Shown here: positions 26,688 through 34,624 of the stretch, one piece after another
How positions within the stretch are numbered: the first letter of the stretch is position 1
How the letters are laid out: each line of letters opens with the position of its first letter
DNA from: Marinobacter segnicrescens
Lineage (GTDB): Bacteria > Pseudomonadota > Gammaproteobacteria > Pseudomonadales > Oleiphilaceae
NCBI RefSeq assembly: GCF_900111555.1
Contig: NZ_FOHZ01000004.1
Location: forward strand, 71,342-135,341
Direction of reading: 5' to 3'
DNA length: 64,000 nucleotides
Program-made: the position numbers and the translations under genes
Notes under the pieces: generated by a model
What the model was told of the DNA's origin: nothing
Seen by the model: the letters and a program-made list of their open reading frames with translations, nothing else
Databases searched by the model: none

Positions 26688-27521
26688 TCAGGCTGCCAGA
26701 GATATGGGTTGCCCGTAGTACAGCTCATCGGGCGTTTGGTAATCAAGGGTTTGGTGGTACCGGGTCTGATTGTAATGCCGGAAGTACCGGTGGAGCGCCT
26801 GCTTCAAGTGTTGGCCATCCTCGAAGGCAGTGAGGTAGACGCACTCGTGTTTGACGCTGCGCCAGAGCCGTTCCACGAAGATGTTGTCATGGTAGCAGCC
26901 CTTGCCGTCCATGCTGATCCGGATGCCATGCTCTTTGAGAACGCTTGTGAAGGCCTCGCTGGTGAACTGGACGCCCTGATCGGTGTTGAAGATTTCCGGC
27001 GTTCCATGGCGCTGTAGAGCCTCCTCCAGGGCATCGACACAGAAGTCTGTGTCCATGGTGTTGGAGATCCGCCAGGACAGCACCTTGCGGCTGTACCAGT
27101 CGATGATGGCGACCAGATACATGAAGCCCCGGGCCAGCGGGATATATGAAATATCTGTTGCCCACACCTGGTTGGGGCGGTCGATTTTCAGCCCTGTGAG
27201 CAGGTACGGGTACACCTTGTGCCCATCGCCCGGAATGCTGGTTCTGGGGCGCGGATACACCGCCTGAATGCCCATGGTGCGCATCAGCCGCTGCACCCGC
27301 TTCCGGTTGACCCGATAGCCCTGGTGCTGCAAGTGAACCCGCATCTTGCGAGAGCCATAGTACGGCGTTTCCAGGTGCTGTTGATCAATCAGATACATCA
27401 GATGCAAATCCTCCGGACACTGCTCACGAGGGACGTAGTACACCGATGAGCGGCTCAGCTTGAGCAGCTCACACTGGCGCGAAAGACTGACTTGGGGATG
27501 ACCACGCTCGATCATCGCCAA
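26688..27521 (-). CDS. IS3-family transposase OrfB (DDE integrase)
   Basis: A 277-residue catalytic part of the transposase with an HTH_21-like segment (about 5-60) and an rve integrase core. The DDE triad is visible in WATDISYI, FNTDQGVQF and FVERLWRSVK. No good ribosome site precedes the TTG at 27521, and the frame is open back to the slippery run in orfA, so the active product is most likely an OrfAB fusion made by -1 frameshifting. Confidence 0.95.
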   Translation of the reverse strand: MAMIERGHPQVSLSRQCELLKLSRSSVYYVPREQCPEDLHLMYLIDQQHLETPYYGSRKMRVHLQHQGYRVNRKRVQRLMRTMGIQAVYPRPRTSIPGDGHKVYPYLLTGLKIDRPNQVWATDISYIPLARGFMYLVAIIDWYSRKVLSWRISNTMDTDFCVDALEEALQRHGTPEIFNTDQGVQFTSEAFTSVLKEHGIRISMDGKGCYHDNIFVERLWRSVKHECVYLTAFEDGQHLKQALHRYFRHYNQTRYHQTLDYQTPDELYYGQPISLAA

Positions 27522-27535
27522 CCGCTGTTGACGGC

Positions 27536-27820
27536 TTACTGATCGAGCTTGCGCGACAAAAAATCGCGTTCCACCGTCAGTCGGCCAATCTCTCGGTAAA
27601 GTTCGTCTGTGCTGGGCTCATCGGATTGCTTGCCGGCCTTCTTCTTGCCTTCGAAGAGGCCCGGGGCATTCTCCAGCAGTTCGCGCTTCCAGGTGCTGAC
27701 CATGGTGGGGTGGATCTGGAAACGGGCAGCAATTTCGGATGTGGTCTGGTCGCCCTTGAGGGCAGCCAGGGCGACTTTGGACTTGAATGATGCGCTGTAT
27801 TGCTTGCGTTTCTTGCTCAT
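27536..27820 (-). CDS. IS3-family transposase OrfA (DNA-binding part)
   Basis: A 94-residue protein with a helix-turn-helix (YSASFKSKVALAALKG, ARFQIHPTMVSTWKREL) and a C-terminal leucine-zipper-like helix (TDELYREIGRLTVERDFL). The start at 27820 follows GGAGGAG. It binds the IS ends and regulates transposition alone, or forms the N-terminus of OrfAB after frameshifting at 27557-27563. Confidence 0.94.
   Translation of the reverse strand: MSKKRKQYSASFKSKVALAALKGDQTTSEIAARFQIHPTMVSTWKRELLENAPGLFEGKKKAGKQSDEPSTDELYREIGRLTVERDFLSRKLDQ
27557..27563 (-). other. Programmed -1 frameshift site in the IS
   Basis: On the minus strand this reads TTTTTTG near the end of orfA. A -1 slip here continues in the orfB frame without a stop, giving the OrfAB transposase as in other IS3-family elements. 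Confidence 0.75.
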
Positions 27821-28440
27821 GATTCTCCTCCTTCTGGAGATGATGAATCAGAGCTTAGGCACCTGTCCAAAATTTGGGGTCCACTTCAAAACGTGGTGCC
27901 CCACTACGCCTGGTTCGATGGCACCGTGGAGTACACCCTGCTGGAAGATGAGCTGGATCTTTCCGGCGAACCCATCGAAATCAACCACATTGACGGCAGT
28001 GCTGACGACCCCGCCTCCCGTATCTGGCCGTTCAAACTGATGCGTGGCAAGCAGCCGTTCGACACACAGCTCAACACCTTGTTGGTCACCCACGTATTCG
28101 GTGCGGACGACACTTCATTGTGGAGCAATTTCAACTGGCCGAACGCATTGCAGGCCGGCAGCGAAATGTCCGGCCGGCCTTTCAGCGGTGAGTATGACTT
28201 CGTGGAAACGAAAATGTACTGGCCCATTACCCACATGGTGCCGCCTGCTGAGCAGGCCTTGCGTTGTGGTTCATGCCATGGTGCAGAAAGCCGCCTGGCG
28301 GGCATCGGGGGCATCTACATGCCGGGACACAGCGGCAACGCCTGGCTGGACCGGATTGGCTGGCTGGTCGTCGTGATGACGCTGCTGGGGGTGCTGGCCC
28401 ATATCGCCGCAAGGGTTATCTTCAGGGGGAGGAAGCACTC

Positions 28441-29040
28441 ATGAGCCGCGTCATGATCTATAAACGCTTCGAGCGCTTCTGGCACTGGTGCCAGGCATTG
28501 CTGATATTCACGCTGCTGTTCACCGGTTTCGAGATTCACGGCAGTTACTCGGTACTGGGGTTCGGTGATGCAACACAGGTGCATACGCTGGCGGCCTGGG
28601 CGCTGATCGTATTGTGGCTGTTTGCCATTTTCTGGCATATCACGACAGGGGAGTGGCGCCAGTATATCCCGACCCGGAACGGGTTGTTTGCGGTGATTCA
28701 TTACTACCTGGTGGGTACCTTCACCGGGGCAGAGCACCCCTATCGAAAGACTACCCGGGCCAAGCATAACCCCTTGCAGCGGCTGGCCTACCTGTTCTTC
28801 AAGCTGGTGATATCGCCGGTGATCTGGGTATCGGGCCTGCTGTACCTGTTCTATGCTGACTGGCCCGCCATGCTGGCGGGTACACTGGCGCTGGAATGGG
28901 TCGCGATGATCCACACTGCAGCGGCCTTTGCCATGCTGGTCTTCATCATTGCCCACGTGTATATGACCACCATGGGACACACCCTGACCAGTCATATCCG
29001 GCCGATGGTTACCGGGTACGACGATATCGACGAGAAGTAA
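28441..29040 (+). CDS. Membrane cytochrome b (b561/Ni-Fe-hydrogenase b type)
   Basis: A 199-residue inner-membrane diheme cytochrome b with four to five helices. Candidate haem-ligand histidines lie in FWHWCQALL, VHTLAAWAL and HTAAAFAMLVFIIAH. It begins with an ATGA overlap at the octaheme cytochrome stop behind GGGAGGAAGC, so it is the electron donor partner that takes electrons from the quinone pool to the periplasmic octaheme protein. With the cytochrome broken by the IS, the downstream gene may be poorly expressed. Confidence 0.88.
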   Translation: MSRVMIYKRFERFWHWCQALLIFTLLFTGFEIHGSYSVLGFGDATQVHTLAAWALIVLWLFAIFWHITTGEWRQYIPTRNGLFAVIHYYLVGTFTGAEHPYRKTTRAKHNPLQRLAYLFFKLVISPVIWVSGLLYLFYADWPAMLAGTLALEWVAMIHTAAAFAMLVFIIAHVYMTTMGHTLTSHIRPMVTGYDDIDEK

Positions 29041-29156
29041 CGGGCTGAGAGGGCTGGGGTTTAAACTCCGGCCCTTCGCCATCCCCGGTTTCCGTCGGCG
29101 GAGGCTCCGGGTACCATGTGGCGTTTTCCACTTAACCCTCGCCACAAGACCGCGCC

Positions 29157-30347
29157 TTGACTGCTGATACCCCTTCCGACTCTGTCCCAACCGACACCGA
29201 CGCTCGCCGGAACTTCTTTGTGGTCTGCCTGGCGTTGACCCTGTGCTTTGTGGTCTATTCCATGCTGATTGTCTCAGTGCCGGTCTACGGGCTTCGGCTA
29301 GGGGCCTCACCGCTGGTGCTGGGCGCCGTGCTCAGTATCCAGTACCTGCTGCCCTTGTTGTTTGCCATTCCCTTGGGTGGGGTAGTGACCCGTTATGGGG
29401 GCAGGGCGACGCTCATCAGCGGTGCCTGCCTGATGGTGGCCGGCCTGTTGTCCATGCACTTCTGGTATGGCTACCCGGGGTTGGTGCTGGGCCAGTTGCT
29501 GGTAGGGCTGGCCCACCTGCAAATGGTGCTGGCGGCCCAGACCCTCATCTCCAATCTGGGTACCGGCCCGACACTGGAGCGGTATTTCGGCTGGTATTCC
29601 ACCTGGCTGTCCGGCGGCCAGGTGGTCGGTCCACTGCTTGCCGGTTATCTGCTGGACTCAGGGCCGGGCACCGGTCAGGTGTTCCTGGTGATGGCGGTGT
29701 TCGGCGCCCTGGCCGGCCTGGCCGGTTTCTGGCTCACCGGGCAGGCCAGGGAGCGCCTGAAGGTAACCCGCAGAGAAACGGGCTTTCGCGCCCAATGGGA
29801 GCTGATGCGTACCAACCCGGGTGTTCAGTTGTCGGTGCTGGTGACGGTGCTGGGCATGTTTGCGCTGGGGGTCTACGGCAGTTACCTTCCCGTTTACCTG
29901 GAAAGCCTGGCCATGAGTCCGGTCGTTATCGGGGTGCTGGTGAGCCTGCGGGCGGCAGTCTCCATGCTGATCCGGCCATTCATGGCGCCCATGATCGCGA
30001 TGGTGGGCGGTCGCCGCAACGCGGTTCTGCTGGCACTGGGCACCCTGGCGGCGGGTATTACCTTCCTCGGGTTCTCCGAACAGATTCTGCTGATCGGCCT
30101 GCTGGCGGTACTGGTGGGCATTGGCGCAGGGCTTACCCAGCCGTTGTCCATGGTGCTTCTTGCGGAGTCTGTCGATCGCGAAAAACGTTCTGGTGCCCTT
30201 GGCATGCGCCTGATGGCCAACCGGGCGATCCACTTCCTGGCGCCGTTGCTCTTTGGGGCACTGCTGGAGCTGGGTGGGTTTGTACTGGCGTTCGGCGCTT
30301 CTGGCCTGATCATCGCACTTGCGCTGATCTTTATGCAGCGACGATGA
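29157..30347 (+). CDS. Major facilitator superfamily transporter
   Basis: A 396-residue 12-helix transporter. The loop after the second helix has GGVVTRYGGRATL, a form of the MFS signature motif. The ligand is unknown. The start is uncertain: the open frame begins with TTG at 29157 and no ATG with a good ribosome site precedes the first helix. It lies between the cytochrome b gene and the BMP receptor gene and could belong to either neighbourhood. Confidence 0.82.
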   Translation: MTADTPSDSVPTDTDARRNFFVVCLALTLCFVVYSMLIVSVPVYGLRLGASPLVLGAVLSIQYLLPLLFAIPLGGVVTRYGGRATLISGACLMVAGLLSMHFWYGYPGLVLGQLLVGLAHLQMVLAAQTLISNLGTGPTLERYFGWYSTWLSGGQVVGPLLAGYLLDSGPGTGQVFLVMAVFGALAGLAGFWLTGQARERLKVTRRETGFRAQWELMRTNPGVQLSVLVTVLGMFALGVYGSYLPVYLESLAMSPVVIGVLVSLRAAVSMLIRPFMAPMIAMVGGRRNAVLLALGTLAAGITFLGFSEQILLIGLLAVLVGIGAGLTQPLSMVLLAESVDREKRSGALGMRLMANRAIHFLAPLLFGALLELGGFVLAFGASGLIIALALIFMQRR

Positions 30348-30353
30348 GTCGGC

Positions 30354-30370
30354 TGCGCCACAATGGTGCC
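30354..30370. promoter_or_regulatory. NtrC-like dyad upstream of the BMP receptor gene
   Basis: TGCGCC-ACAAT-GGTGCC matches the NtrC consensus TGCACC-N5-GGTGCA at 10 of 12 positions. It lies 70 to 90 bases upstream of the sigma-54-type promoter at 30441-30457, a usual enhancer position. Confidence 0.55.
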
Positions 30371-30440
30371 TGAAATGCTGACGCAGCCTCAGAGAGGAAA
30401 ATATACCAAATAAAATCAATTGCTTGAAATTCCTGAACAC

Positions 30441-30457
30441 TTGGCCAGCTTTTTGCT
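30441..30457 (+). promoter_or_regulatory. Sigma-54-type promoter of the BMP receptor gene
   Basis: TTGGCCAGCTTTTTGCT matches TTGGCACG-N4-TTGCW with GG and GC at the required 10-base spacing. The expected start site is about 57 bases before the ATG at 30525. Confidence 0.72.
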
Positions 30458-30524
30458 GCGGTTAGCTCGGTAATCCGTGCCTACGGAAACAACACAACGA
30501 CCCAACCGTTCAGGAGAAGTACCC

Positions 30525-31592
30525 ATGAGCCTTAAACGCAGCCTGGCACTTGCTGCCGCACTCACCCTGCCCGTGTCCGCCATGGCCGAGGACCCTATGA
30601 AAGTGGGTTTCGTATATGTCGGCCCGATCGGGGACCACGGCTGGAGCTATCAGCATGATCTGGGGCGCCTGGCCCTTGAGGAGCACTTCGGTGACCAGGT
30701 GGAGACCACCTACGTGGAAAATGTCAACGAGGGTGCCGACGCCGAGCGCACCATCCGTCGGTTGGCCCAGGCGGGCAATGAGGTGATCTTTACCACCTCC
30801 TTTGGCTTCATGAATCCCACTGCACGGGTGGCTGAGCAGTTCCCCGATACGACTTTCCTGCATGCCACCGGTTACAAGCGTGCCGAGAATCTGGGCACCT
30901 ACCTGTCAGTCACCTATGAAGGTCGCTACGTAACCGGCGTTGCTGCGGGCCTGGTGACCGAGACCAATACCCTGGGCTACATCGCCTCTTTCCCGATTCC
31001 GGAAGTTATCCGGGACATCAACGCCGTCTACCTGGGAGCCAGGTCGGTCAATCCGGATATCGAGCTCAAGGTGGTGTGGGCCAATACCTGGTTTGATCCG
31101 GCAAAGGAGGCTGATGCCGCCAACGCACTGATGGATCAGGGTGCCGACGTCATCGTCCAGCATACCGACAGCCCGGCGCCGTTGATGGCGGCTGACAAAA
31201 GGGGTAATTGGGGCGTGGGCCAGGCTTCCGACATGCGCAAGTTTGGTGGCGATGCGCACCTGCTGTCCGTGGTCAATGACTGGGCCCCGTACTACATCGA
31301 TACCGTCCAGGCGGTCATGGACGGCGACTGGGCTCCAAGCGACTACTGGGGCGGCATTTCCGAGGATGTCATCCAGGTCATCGGTATCAGTGATCGACTG
31401 ACGGAGGAGCAGCGGGCGAAGGTGGATGAGGTGATTGCCTCTATCGACAGCGGTGAGTTCCATCCCTTCACTGGCCCGCTGAAGGACCAGGACGGTGAGC
31501 TGCGGGTACCGGAAGGCGAGGCCATGACCAACGAGCAACTGGCAGGCATGGACTGGTACGTGGAAGGCATGACAGCAAACCTGCCGAAATAA
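30525..31592 (+). CDS. BMP-family ABC transporter substrate-binding protein
   Basis: A 355-residue periplasmic receptor with a signal peptide (cleavage near VSAMA, residue about 21) and a BMP/PnrA-type domain (VGFVYVGPIGDHGWSYQHD, RYVTGVAAGLVT). BMP proteins bind purine nucleosides or related bases. The matching ATPase and permeases are encoded 17 kb away (48152-51702). The start at 30525 follows AGGAGAAGTACCC. A sigma-54-type promoter precedes it and 8-oxoguanine deaminase is convergent with it. Confidence 0.92.
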   Translation: MSLKRSLALAAALTLPVSAMAEDPMKVGFVYVGPIGDHGWSYQHDLGRLALEEHFGDQVETTYVENVNEGADAERTIRRLAQAGNEVIFTTSFGFMNPTARVAEQFPDTTFLHATGYKRAENLGTYLSVTYEGRYVTGVAAGLVTETNTLGYIASFPIPEVIRDINAVYLGARSVNPDIELKVVWANTWFDPAKEADAANALMDQGADVIVQHTDSPAPLMAADKRGNWGVGQASDMRKFGGDAHLLSVVNDWAPYYIDTVQAVMDGDWAPSDYWGGISEDVIQVIGISDRLTEEQRAKVDEVIASIDSGEFHPFTGPLKDQDGELRVPEGEAMTNEQLAGMDWYVEGMTANLPK

Positions 31593-31609
31593 ACGGGCAG
31601 GCTATAACC

Positions 31610-31642
31610 AAAAGCCGGCGGGCAATACCCGCCGGCTTTGTT
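31610..31642. terminator. Terminator between BMP receptor and 8-oxoguanine deaminase
   Basis: A 12-bp stem (AAAGCCGGCGGG/CCCGCCGGCTTT) with a 5-base loop followed by GTTTTC. It sits between the two convergent genes. Confidence 0.9.
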
Positions 31643-31645
31643 TTC

Positions 31646-33007
31646 TCAGGCGTCAGCCAGCATCCGGGCGACCCCCTCCTGCACCTTCCGGGTCAACTCC
31701 CGCTCATCCAGGCCGGTGACCAGGCCATCTTCCATAACGCAACGACCCTGCACGAAGCTGTGCTTCACATGCACTGGCTCGCCGCACATCAGGGGCGCCA
31801 TCAATGGTGAGTGGACGCCGGCAAAGCGCGGCTGATCAATGTCGTAAAGCACCAGGTCGGCCTGCTTGCCAACGGCCAGGCTGCCGGTTTCCTGCAGGCC
31901 CAGCAAGTCGGCGCCGCCACGGGTGCCCCAGTCCAGCACCTGTTCAAGGGTGGTGACATCCGGCCCGTGGGCGGCCCGGTGGATCAGCCAGGCCAGGTTC
32001 AGTTCCTGCAGCATGGAGCCGGATTCGGCAGAGGCCGAGCCGTCCACCGCCAGCGAGATAGGCACGCCGGCCTTTTCCATGGCCACCACCGGGGCGATAC
32101 CGCTGCCCAGGCGACAGTTGGAGGTGGGGCAATGGGCAATGCCAGTGCCGGTGGCGGCCAGTCTTTCGATGGCATGGGCATCAGTGTGGACCAGGTGGGC
32201 ATACCACACGTCTGGTCCGAGCCAGTCGCAGGCTTCGGCGTAATCAATGGCGCCCTGGTGGTATTTTTCCCGGGCCTGGACCTCGTCATATGCCACCTCC
32301 AGCAGGTGGGAATGCATCTTCAGGCCATGCTCCCGGGCCCAGTGGGCCTGGGCTCTGAGCCCGTCCGGTGTGCTGGAATGGATCAGGCTGGTGGGGGCTA
32401 CCACCAGCTTCTTCATGGCGCCTGCGCCCTCCTGGTGGTGCTTCTTGCGGGTGGCATCCAGGCGGTCGATGACCTGGTCGATGGTCTCCGGTTCGATGCG
32501 GTGTTCAATCATGCCCTCGTGGGAGCCTGTCTCGGTGGCGCTGCCGCGACACAGAACCAGGCGGATGCCCAGTTCATCTGCCGCTTGCCAGACCGCTTCT
32601 TCCAGTTCCGGGCTGGTAGTGGCGTGGTACAGGTAGTGATGGTCGGCGCAGGTGGTGGCGCCTGAGCGGATCAGTTCGTACAGGCCCAGCCGGGCAGCGT
32701 GGTACATCAACTCAGGGGTAACCTTTGGCCAGAAGCGGTAGGGTACGCTGCTGAGCCATTCCCCGAGGCCCTGGTTCAGCCCCGCGGGTACCCCCTTCAT
32801 GATGGATTGGGCCAGGTGGTGGTGGGTGTTCACCAGCCCCGGCCAGATCACACAGCCACTGGCGTCGATAATGGTCTCCGGCTGCTCCGCTGTGGGTGCC
32901 AGGCCCCGGCCAAGCTCGGTGATAAGACCATCTTGGATACGGATGTCCCGGGCAGTGGGGTTGTCCTCGGCGTGGATGGCGACAGCGTTTCGGATCAGGT
33001 AGTTCAA
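31646..33007 (-). CDS. 8-oxoguanine deaminase (amidohydrolase family)
   Basis: A 453-residue cytoplasmic metal-dependent deaminase of the cytosine-deaminase-like amidohydrolases. It shows the metal site VNTHHHLAQS, KMHSHLLE, the His in WYAHLVHTD, and LAVDGSASAES with the catalytic Asp. It matches the 8-oxoguanine deaminase group, which converts 8-oxoguanine to urate. A related substrate such as isoguanine is possible. The start at 33007 follows AAGGAGCAACC. Its promoter has sigma-54, RutR-like and NtrC-like sites. Confidence 0.87.
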   Translation of the reverse strand: MNYLIRNAVAIHAEDNPTARDIRIQDGLITELGRGLAPTAEQPETIIDASGCVIWPGLVNTHHHLAQSIMKGVPAGLNQGLGEWLSSVPYRFWPKVTPELMYHAARLGLYELIRSGATTCADHHYLYHATTSPELEEAVWQAADELGIRLVLCRGSATETGSHEGMIEHRIEPETIDQVIDRLDATRKKHHQEGAGAMKKLVVAPTSLIHSSTPDGLRAQAHWAREHGLKMHSHLLEVAYDEVQAREKYHQGAIDYAEACDWLGPDVWYAHLVHTDAHAIERLAATGTGIAHCPTSNCRLGSGIAPVVAMEKAGVPISLAVDGSASAESGSMLQELNLAWLIHRAAHGPDVTTLEQVLDWGTRGGADLLGLQETGSLAVGKQADLVLYDIDQPRFAGVHSPLMAPLMCGEPVHVKHSFVQGRCVMEDGLVTGLDERELTRKVQEGVARMLADA

Positions 33008-33116
33008 TGGTTGCTCCTTTACGGACGAACGAGCAATGTCCCGAAGCTCCGCCGTGGTCCGGCAGACTTCTGACCGCTTCTACTCTTGTGTTGAATGACA
33101 GTGGTAGAGATCCTGA

Positions 33117-33133
33117 TGCAATATCCTGTCCAT
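33117..33133 (-). promoter_or_regulatory. Sigma-54-type promoter of the 8-oxoguanine deaminase gene
   Basis: On the minus strand ATGGACAGGATATTGCA has TGG-N8-TTGCA with GG/GC spaced by 10. It abuts the RutR-like box (33137-33152) and lies 110 bases before the gene. Confidence 0.6.
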
Positions 33134-33136
33134 TTA

Positions 33137-33152
33137 CTGACCATATGGTCAG
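33137..33152. promoter_or_regulatory. RutR-like box near the 8-oxoguanine deaminase promoter
   Basis: CTGACCATATGGTCAG is a perfect palindrome and contains TGACCA-N2-TGGTCA, the core of the E. coli RutR box. A RutR-like gene is encoded at 52634-53317. A near-identical site lies at 37394-37409. Confidence 0.82.
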
Positions 33153-33186
33153 GTCCGGATTTTGTCCCTCTGATGGCTATCCACAA

Positions 33187-33203
33187 AGCACCTTGACGGT
33201 GCA
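33187..33203. promoter_or_regulatory. NtrC-like dyad between divergent purine genes
   Basis: AGCACC-TTGAC-GGTGCA matches TGCACC-N5-GGTGCA at 11 of 12 positions. It lies about 65 bases upstream of the minus-strand sigma-54 site and about 110 bases upstream of the plus-strand one, so it could serve both. Confidence 0.65.
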
Positions 33204-33305
33204 GGTGTGGCAGGCGCAGCACCGCCCTGGTTCCCGGGATGATACGCTGGCTGACGGAAATGCCGCCAAGTGACTGATTAAAGGTAGGCTTCGAGGGCGG
33301 AGTGA

Positions 33306-33322
33306 ATGGCATGGATGCTGCT
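33306..33322 (+). promoter_or_regulatory. Possible sigma-54 promoter of the dioxygenase gene
   Basis: ATGGCATGGATGCTGCT has GG and GC with 10-base spacing, but CTGC replaces TTGC at -12. It would give a leader of about 200 bases beginning near the inverted repeat at 33335-33362. Confidence 0.45.
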
Positions 33323-33334
33323 TTCCACTAATCT

Positions 33335-33362
33335 GCCGGTCAGCACTTCATCGCTGACCGGC
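33335..33362. repeat. Inverted repeat upstream of the dioxygenase gene
   Basis: GCCGGTCAGC and GCTGACCGGC form a perfect 10-bp inverted repeat around ACTTCATC. It could be an RNA hairpin at the start of the leader or an operator. The function is unknown. Confidence 0.6.
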
Positions 33363-33536
33363 CCAAGTCTGAGTAGAAGCAGTCAGGCGCTGGCCGTTCG
33401 CTGGTGTCGGGTCATTGCTCAGTCGTCGGCCGGCGTGCGAGCGCGGTTGGCGGCGACAGCAGGACTCGCTGCGTTTGCCCCTCCGCTGATCTCCTCCGGT
33501 CGTTAATCCCATCAGACGAGAGTCCCGGAGGTACCA

Positions 33537-34568
33537 ATGACCAACACTGCAGAGAAGTACGCCCTCAAGGAACTGAACCTGGAAACCACCTTTGGTGGCA
33601 TGGGCAAGGAGATCGAGCGGGACGTGCCCGTGATTGATCTGACCGATTTCGATCAGCGACGAGGGGAAATCACAGACCAGCTCTGGCAGGCCGCCACGGA
33701 GGTGGGTTTCTTCCAGCTGGCGAATCATGGCCTGGCGCTGGGCCTGGTCCGCGAGGCGTTCGGTCTGTCAGAGACATTCTTTGCCCTGCCCGAGGCCGAT
33801 AAGCAGCGCTTCCCGCTCAAGAAGGGCCTGAATGCCGGCTGGGAGTTCAAGTCCCAGGTGCGTCCGTCCACGGGCACTGCGGACGATAAGGAGTCCTACC
33901 AGATCACCCTGCCGCACATGGATGACCTGTGGCCGAACCAGACCCTGGTGCCGGAATTCCACCGGGTGATGCTGGATTTCGAGTACCGGGCCTGGCAGCT
34001 GGGCATGAAGGTGCTGTCCTGCTTTGCAGACCGGCTGGGCTTTGAGCGGGACTTCTTCACCCGGGCCCATGACCGGGCGCAGCCGGACTACCAGAGCACC
34101 CTGCGTCTGCTGCACTATCTTCCTTTGCCGGACGACCACCAGCCCGACGAATCGATCTGGCGGGCTGGCGCCCACACCGACTTCGACTGCCTGACCATGG
34201 TGTTCCAGCAGGAGGGGCAGGGCGGCCTGCAGGTCAGCCCCGGCAAGGACGCAGAAGGCAAGGGCGATGACCGGGAGTGGTTCACCGTCACTCCCAGGGA
34301 GGATCGCATCACCTGTAACATCGGCGATATGCTGATGCGATGGAGCGACGACCGCCTCAAGTCCACCCTGCACCGGGTACGCATGCCTAGGCCGGGCGAG
34401 TACAACGGCCCCCGTTACAGCCTGGCGTTCTTCTGCCAGGCCAACAAGGATGTGATCATCCAGGGTCCGGAACAGAAATACCCGCCGATCTCGGCGCGGG
34501 ACTACCTGTTGCAGCGGATCCAGGCGAACTTTGATGCGGCGGAGAAGGCTGCGGCAGCCCGGCAGTAA
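33537..34568 (+). CDS. 2-oxoglutarate/Fe(II) oxygenase, isopenicillin N synthase family
   Basis: A 343-residue cytoplasmic oxygenase with an N-terminal DIOX_N region (VPVIDLTDFDQRRGE, VGFFQLANHG) and a C-terminal 2OG-Fe(II) domain. The iron triad is visible as HTD in RAGAHTDFDCLTM and His in STLHRVRMP; RYSLAFF provides the Arg for 2-oxoglutarate. The start at 33537 follows GGAGGTACCA. It is divergent from 8-oxoguanine deaminase across a shared regulatory region, so a purine or pyrimidine is a likely substrate (thymine hydroxylases belong to this family). The substrate is not known. Confidence 0.85.
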   Translation: MTNTAEKYALKELNLETTFGGMGKEIERDVPVIDLTDFDQRRGEITDQLWQAATEVGFFQLANHGLALGLVREAFGLSETFFALPEADKQRFPLKKGLNAGWEFKSQVRPSTGTADDKESYQITLPHMDDLWPNQTLVPEFHRVMLDFEYRAWQLGMKVLSCFADRLGFERDFFTRAHDRAQPDYQSTLRLLHYLPLPDDHQPDESIWRAGAHTDFDCLTMVFQQEGQGGLQVSPGKDAEGKGDDREWFTVTPREDRITCNIGDMLMRWSDDRLKSTLHRVRMPRPGEYNGPRYSLAFFCQANKDVIIQGPEQKYPPISARDYLLQRIQANFDAAEKAAAARQ

Positions 34569-34579
34569 CTCATGCGGAA

Positions 34580-34601
34580 AGGGCCTCCCACGGGAGGCCC
34601 T
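34580..34601. terminator. Hairpin between convergent oxygenase and permease genes
   Basis: A perfect 10-bp stem (AGGGCCTCCC/GGGAGGCCCT) around two bases, without a T-tract. It lies between two convergent genes. Confidence 0.65.
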
Positions 34602-34624
34602 GTGATGACGCTGATCCAGCCGGG

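Larger units (their letters stand above)
26620..27888 (-). mobile_element. IS3-family insertion sequence with 3-bp target duplication
   Basis: A 1269-bp element with imperfect terminal inverted repeats of about 25 bases (19 of 25 match; both ends begin TGA-N-GTGGACCC and end TTGGACA). The direct repeat AAA flanks it (26617-26619 and 27889-27891). It carries overlapping-frame orfA and orfB on the minus strand, opposite to the host gene. The 3-bp duplication and gene layout fit the IS3 group. The exact duplication and intact open frames suggest a recent insertion. Confidence 0.95.
25568..28444 (+). pseudogene. Octaheme tetrathionate-reductase-like cytochrome c, split by an IS
   Basis: The gene is intact except for an inserted IS (26620-27888). 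The left part (25568-26619) encodes a signal peptide and seven CxxCH haem sites (CLGCH, CTSCH, CLVCH, CGSCH, CADCH, CESCH, CQTCH). The right part, resuming in frame at 27892, encodes the eighth (CGSCH) and a C-terminal membrane anchor. Removing the IS and one AAA copy restores ...EENVVPHYAWFDG... without a frameshift. The family reduces tetrathionate, nitrite or hydroxylamine in the periplasm. The start at 25568 follows GAAGGAGG. The truncated product should be inactive. Confidence 0.9.
33008..33536. other. Divergent regulatory region, no gene seen
   Basis: This 529-base gap between the divergent 8-oxoguanine deaminase and dioxygenase genes holds no coding sequence that I can support. It contains a sigma-54-type promoter on each strand, a RutR-like box, an NtrC-like dyad and a hairpin-forming repeat, all listed separately. 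Confidence 0.75.

Noticed and set aside
33306..33506. 66-codon open frame before the dioxygenase
   Set aside because: It spans the inverted repeat and promoter-like sites, has no motif and no ribosome site.
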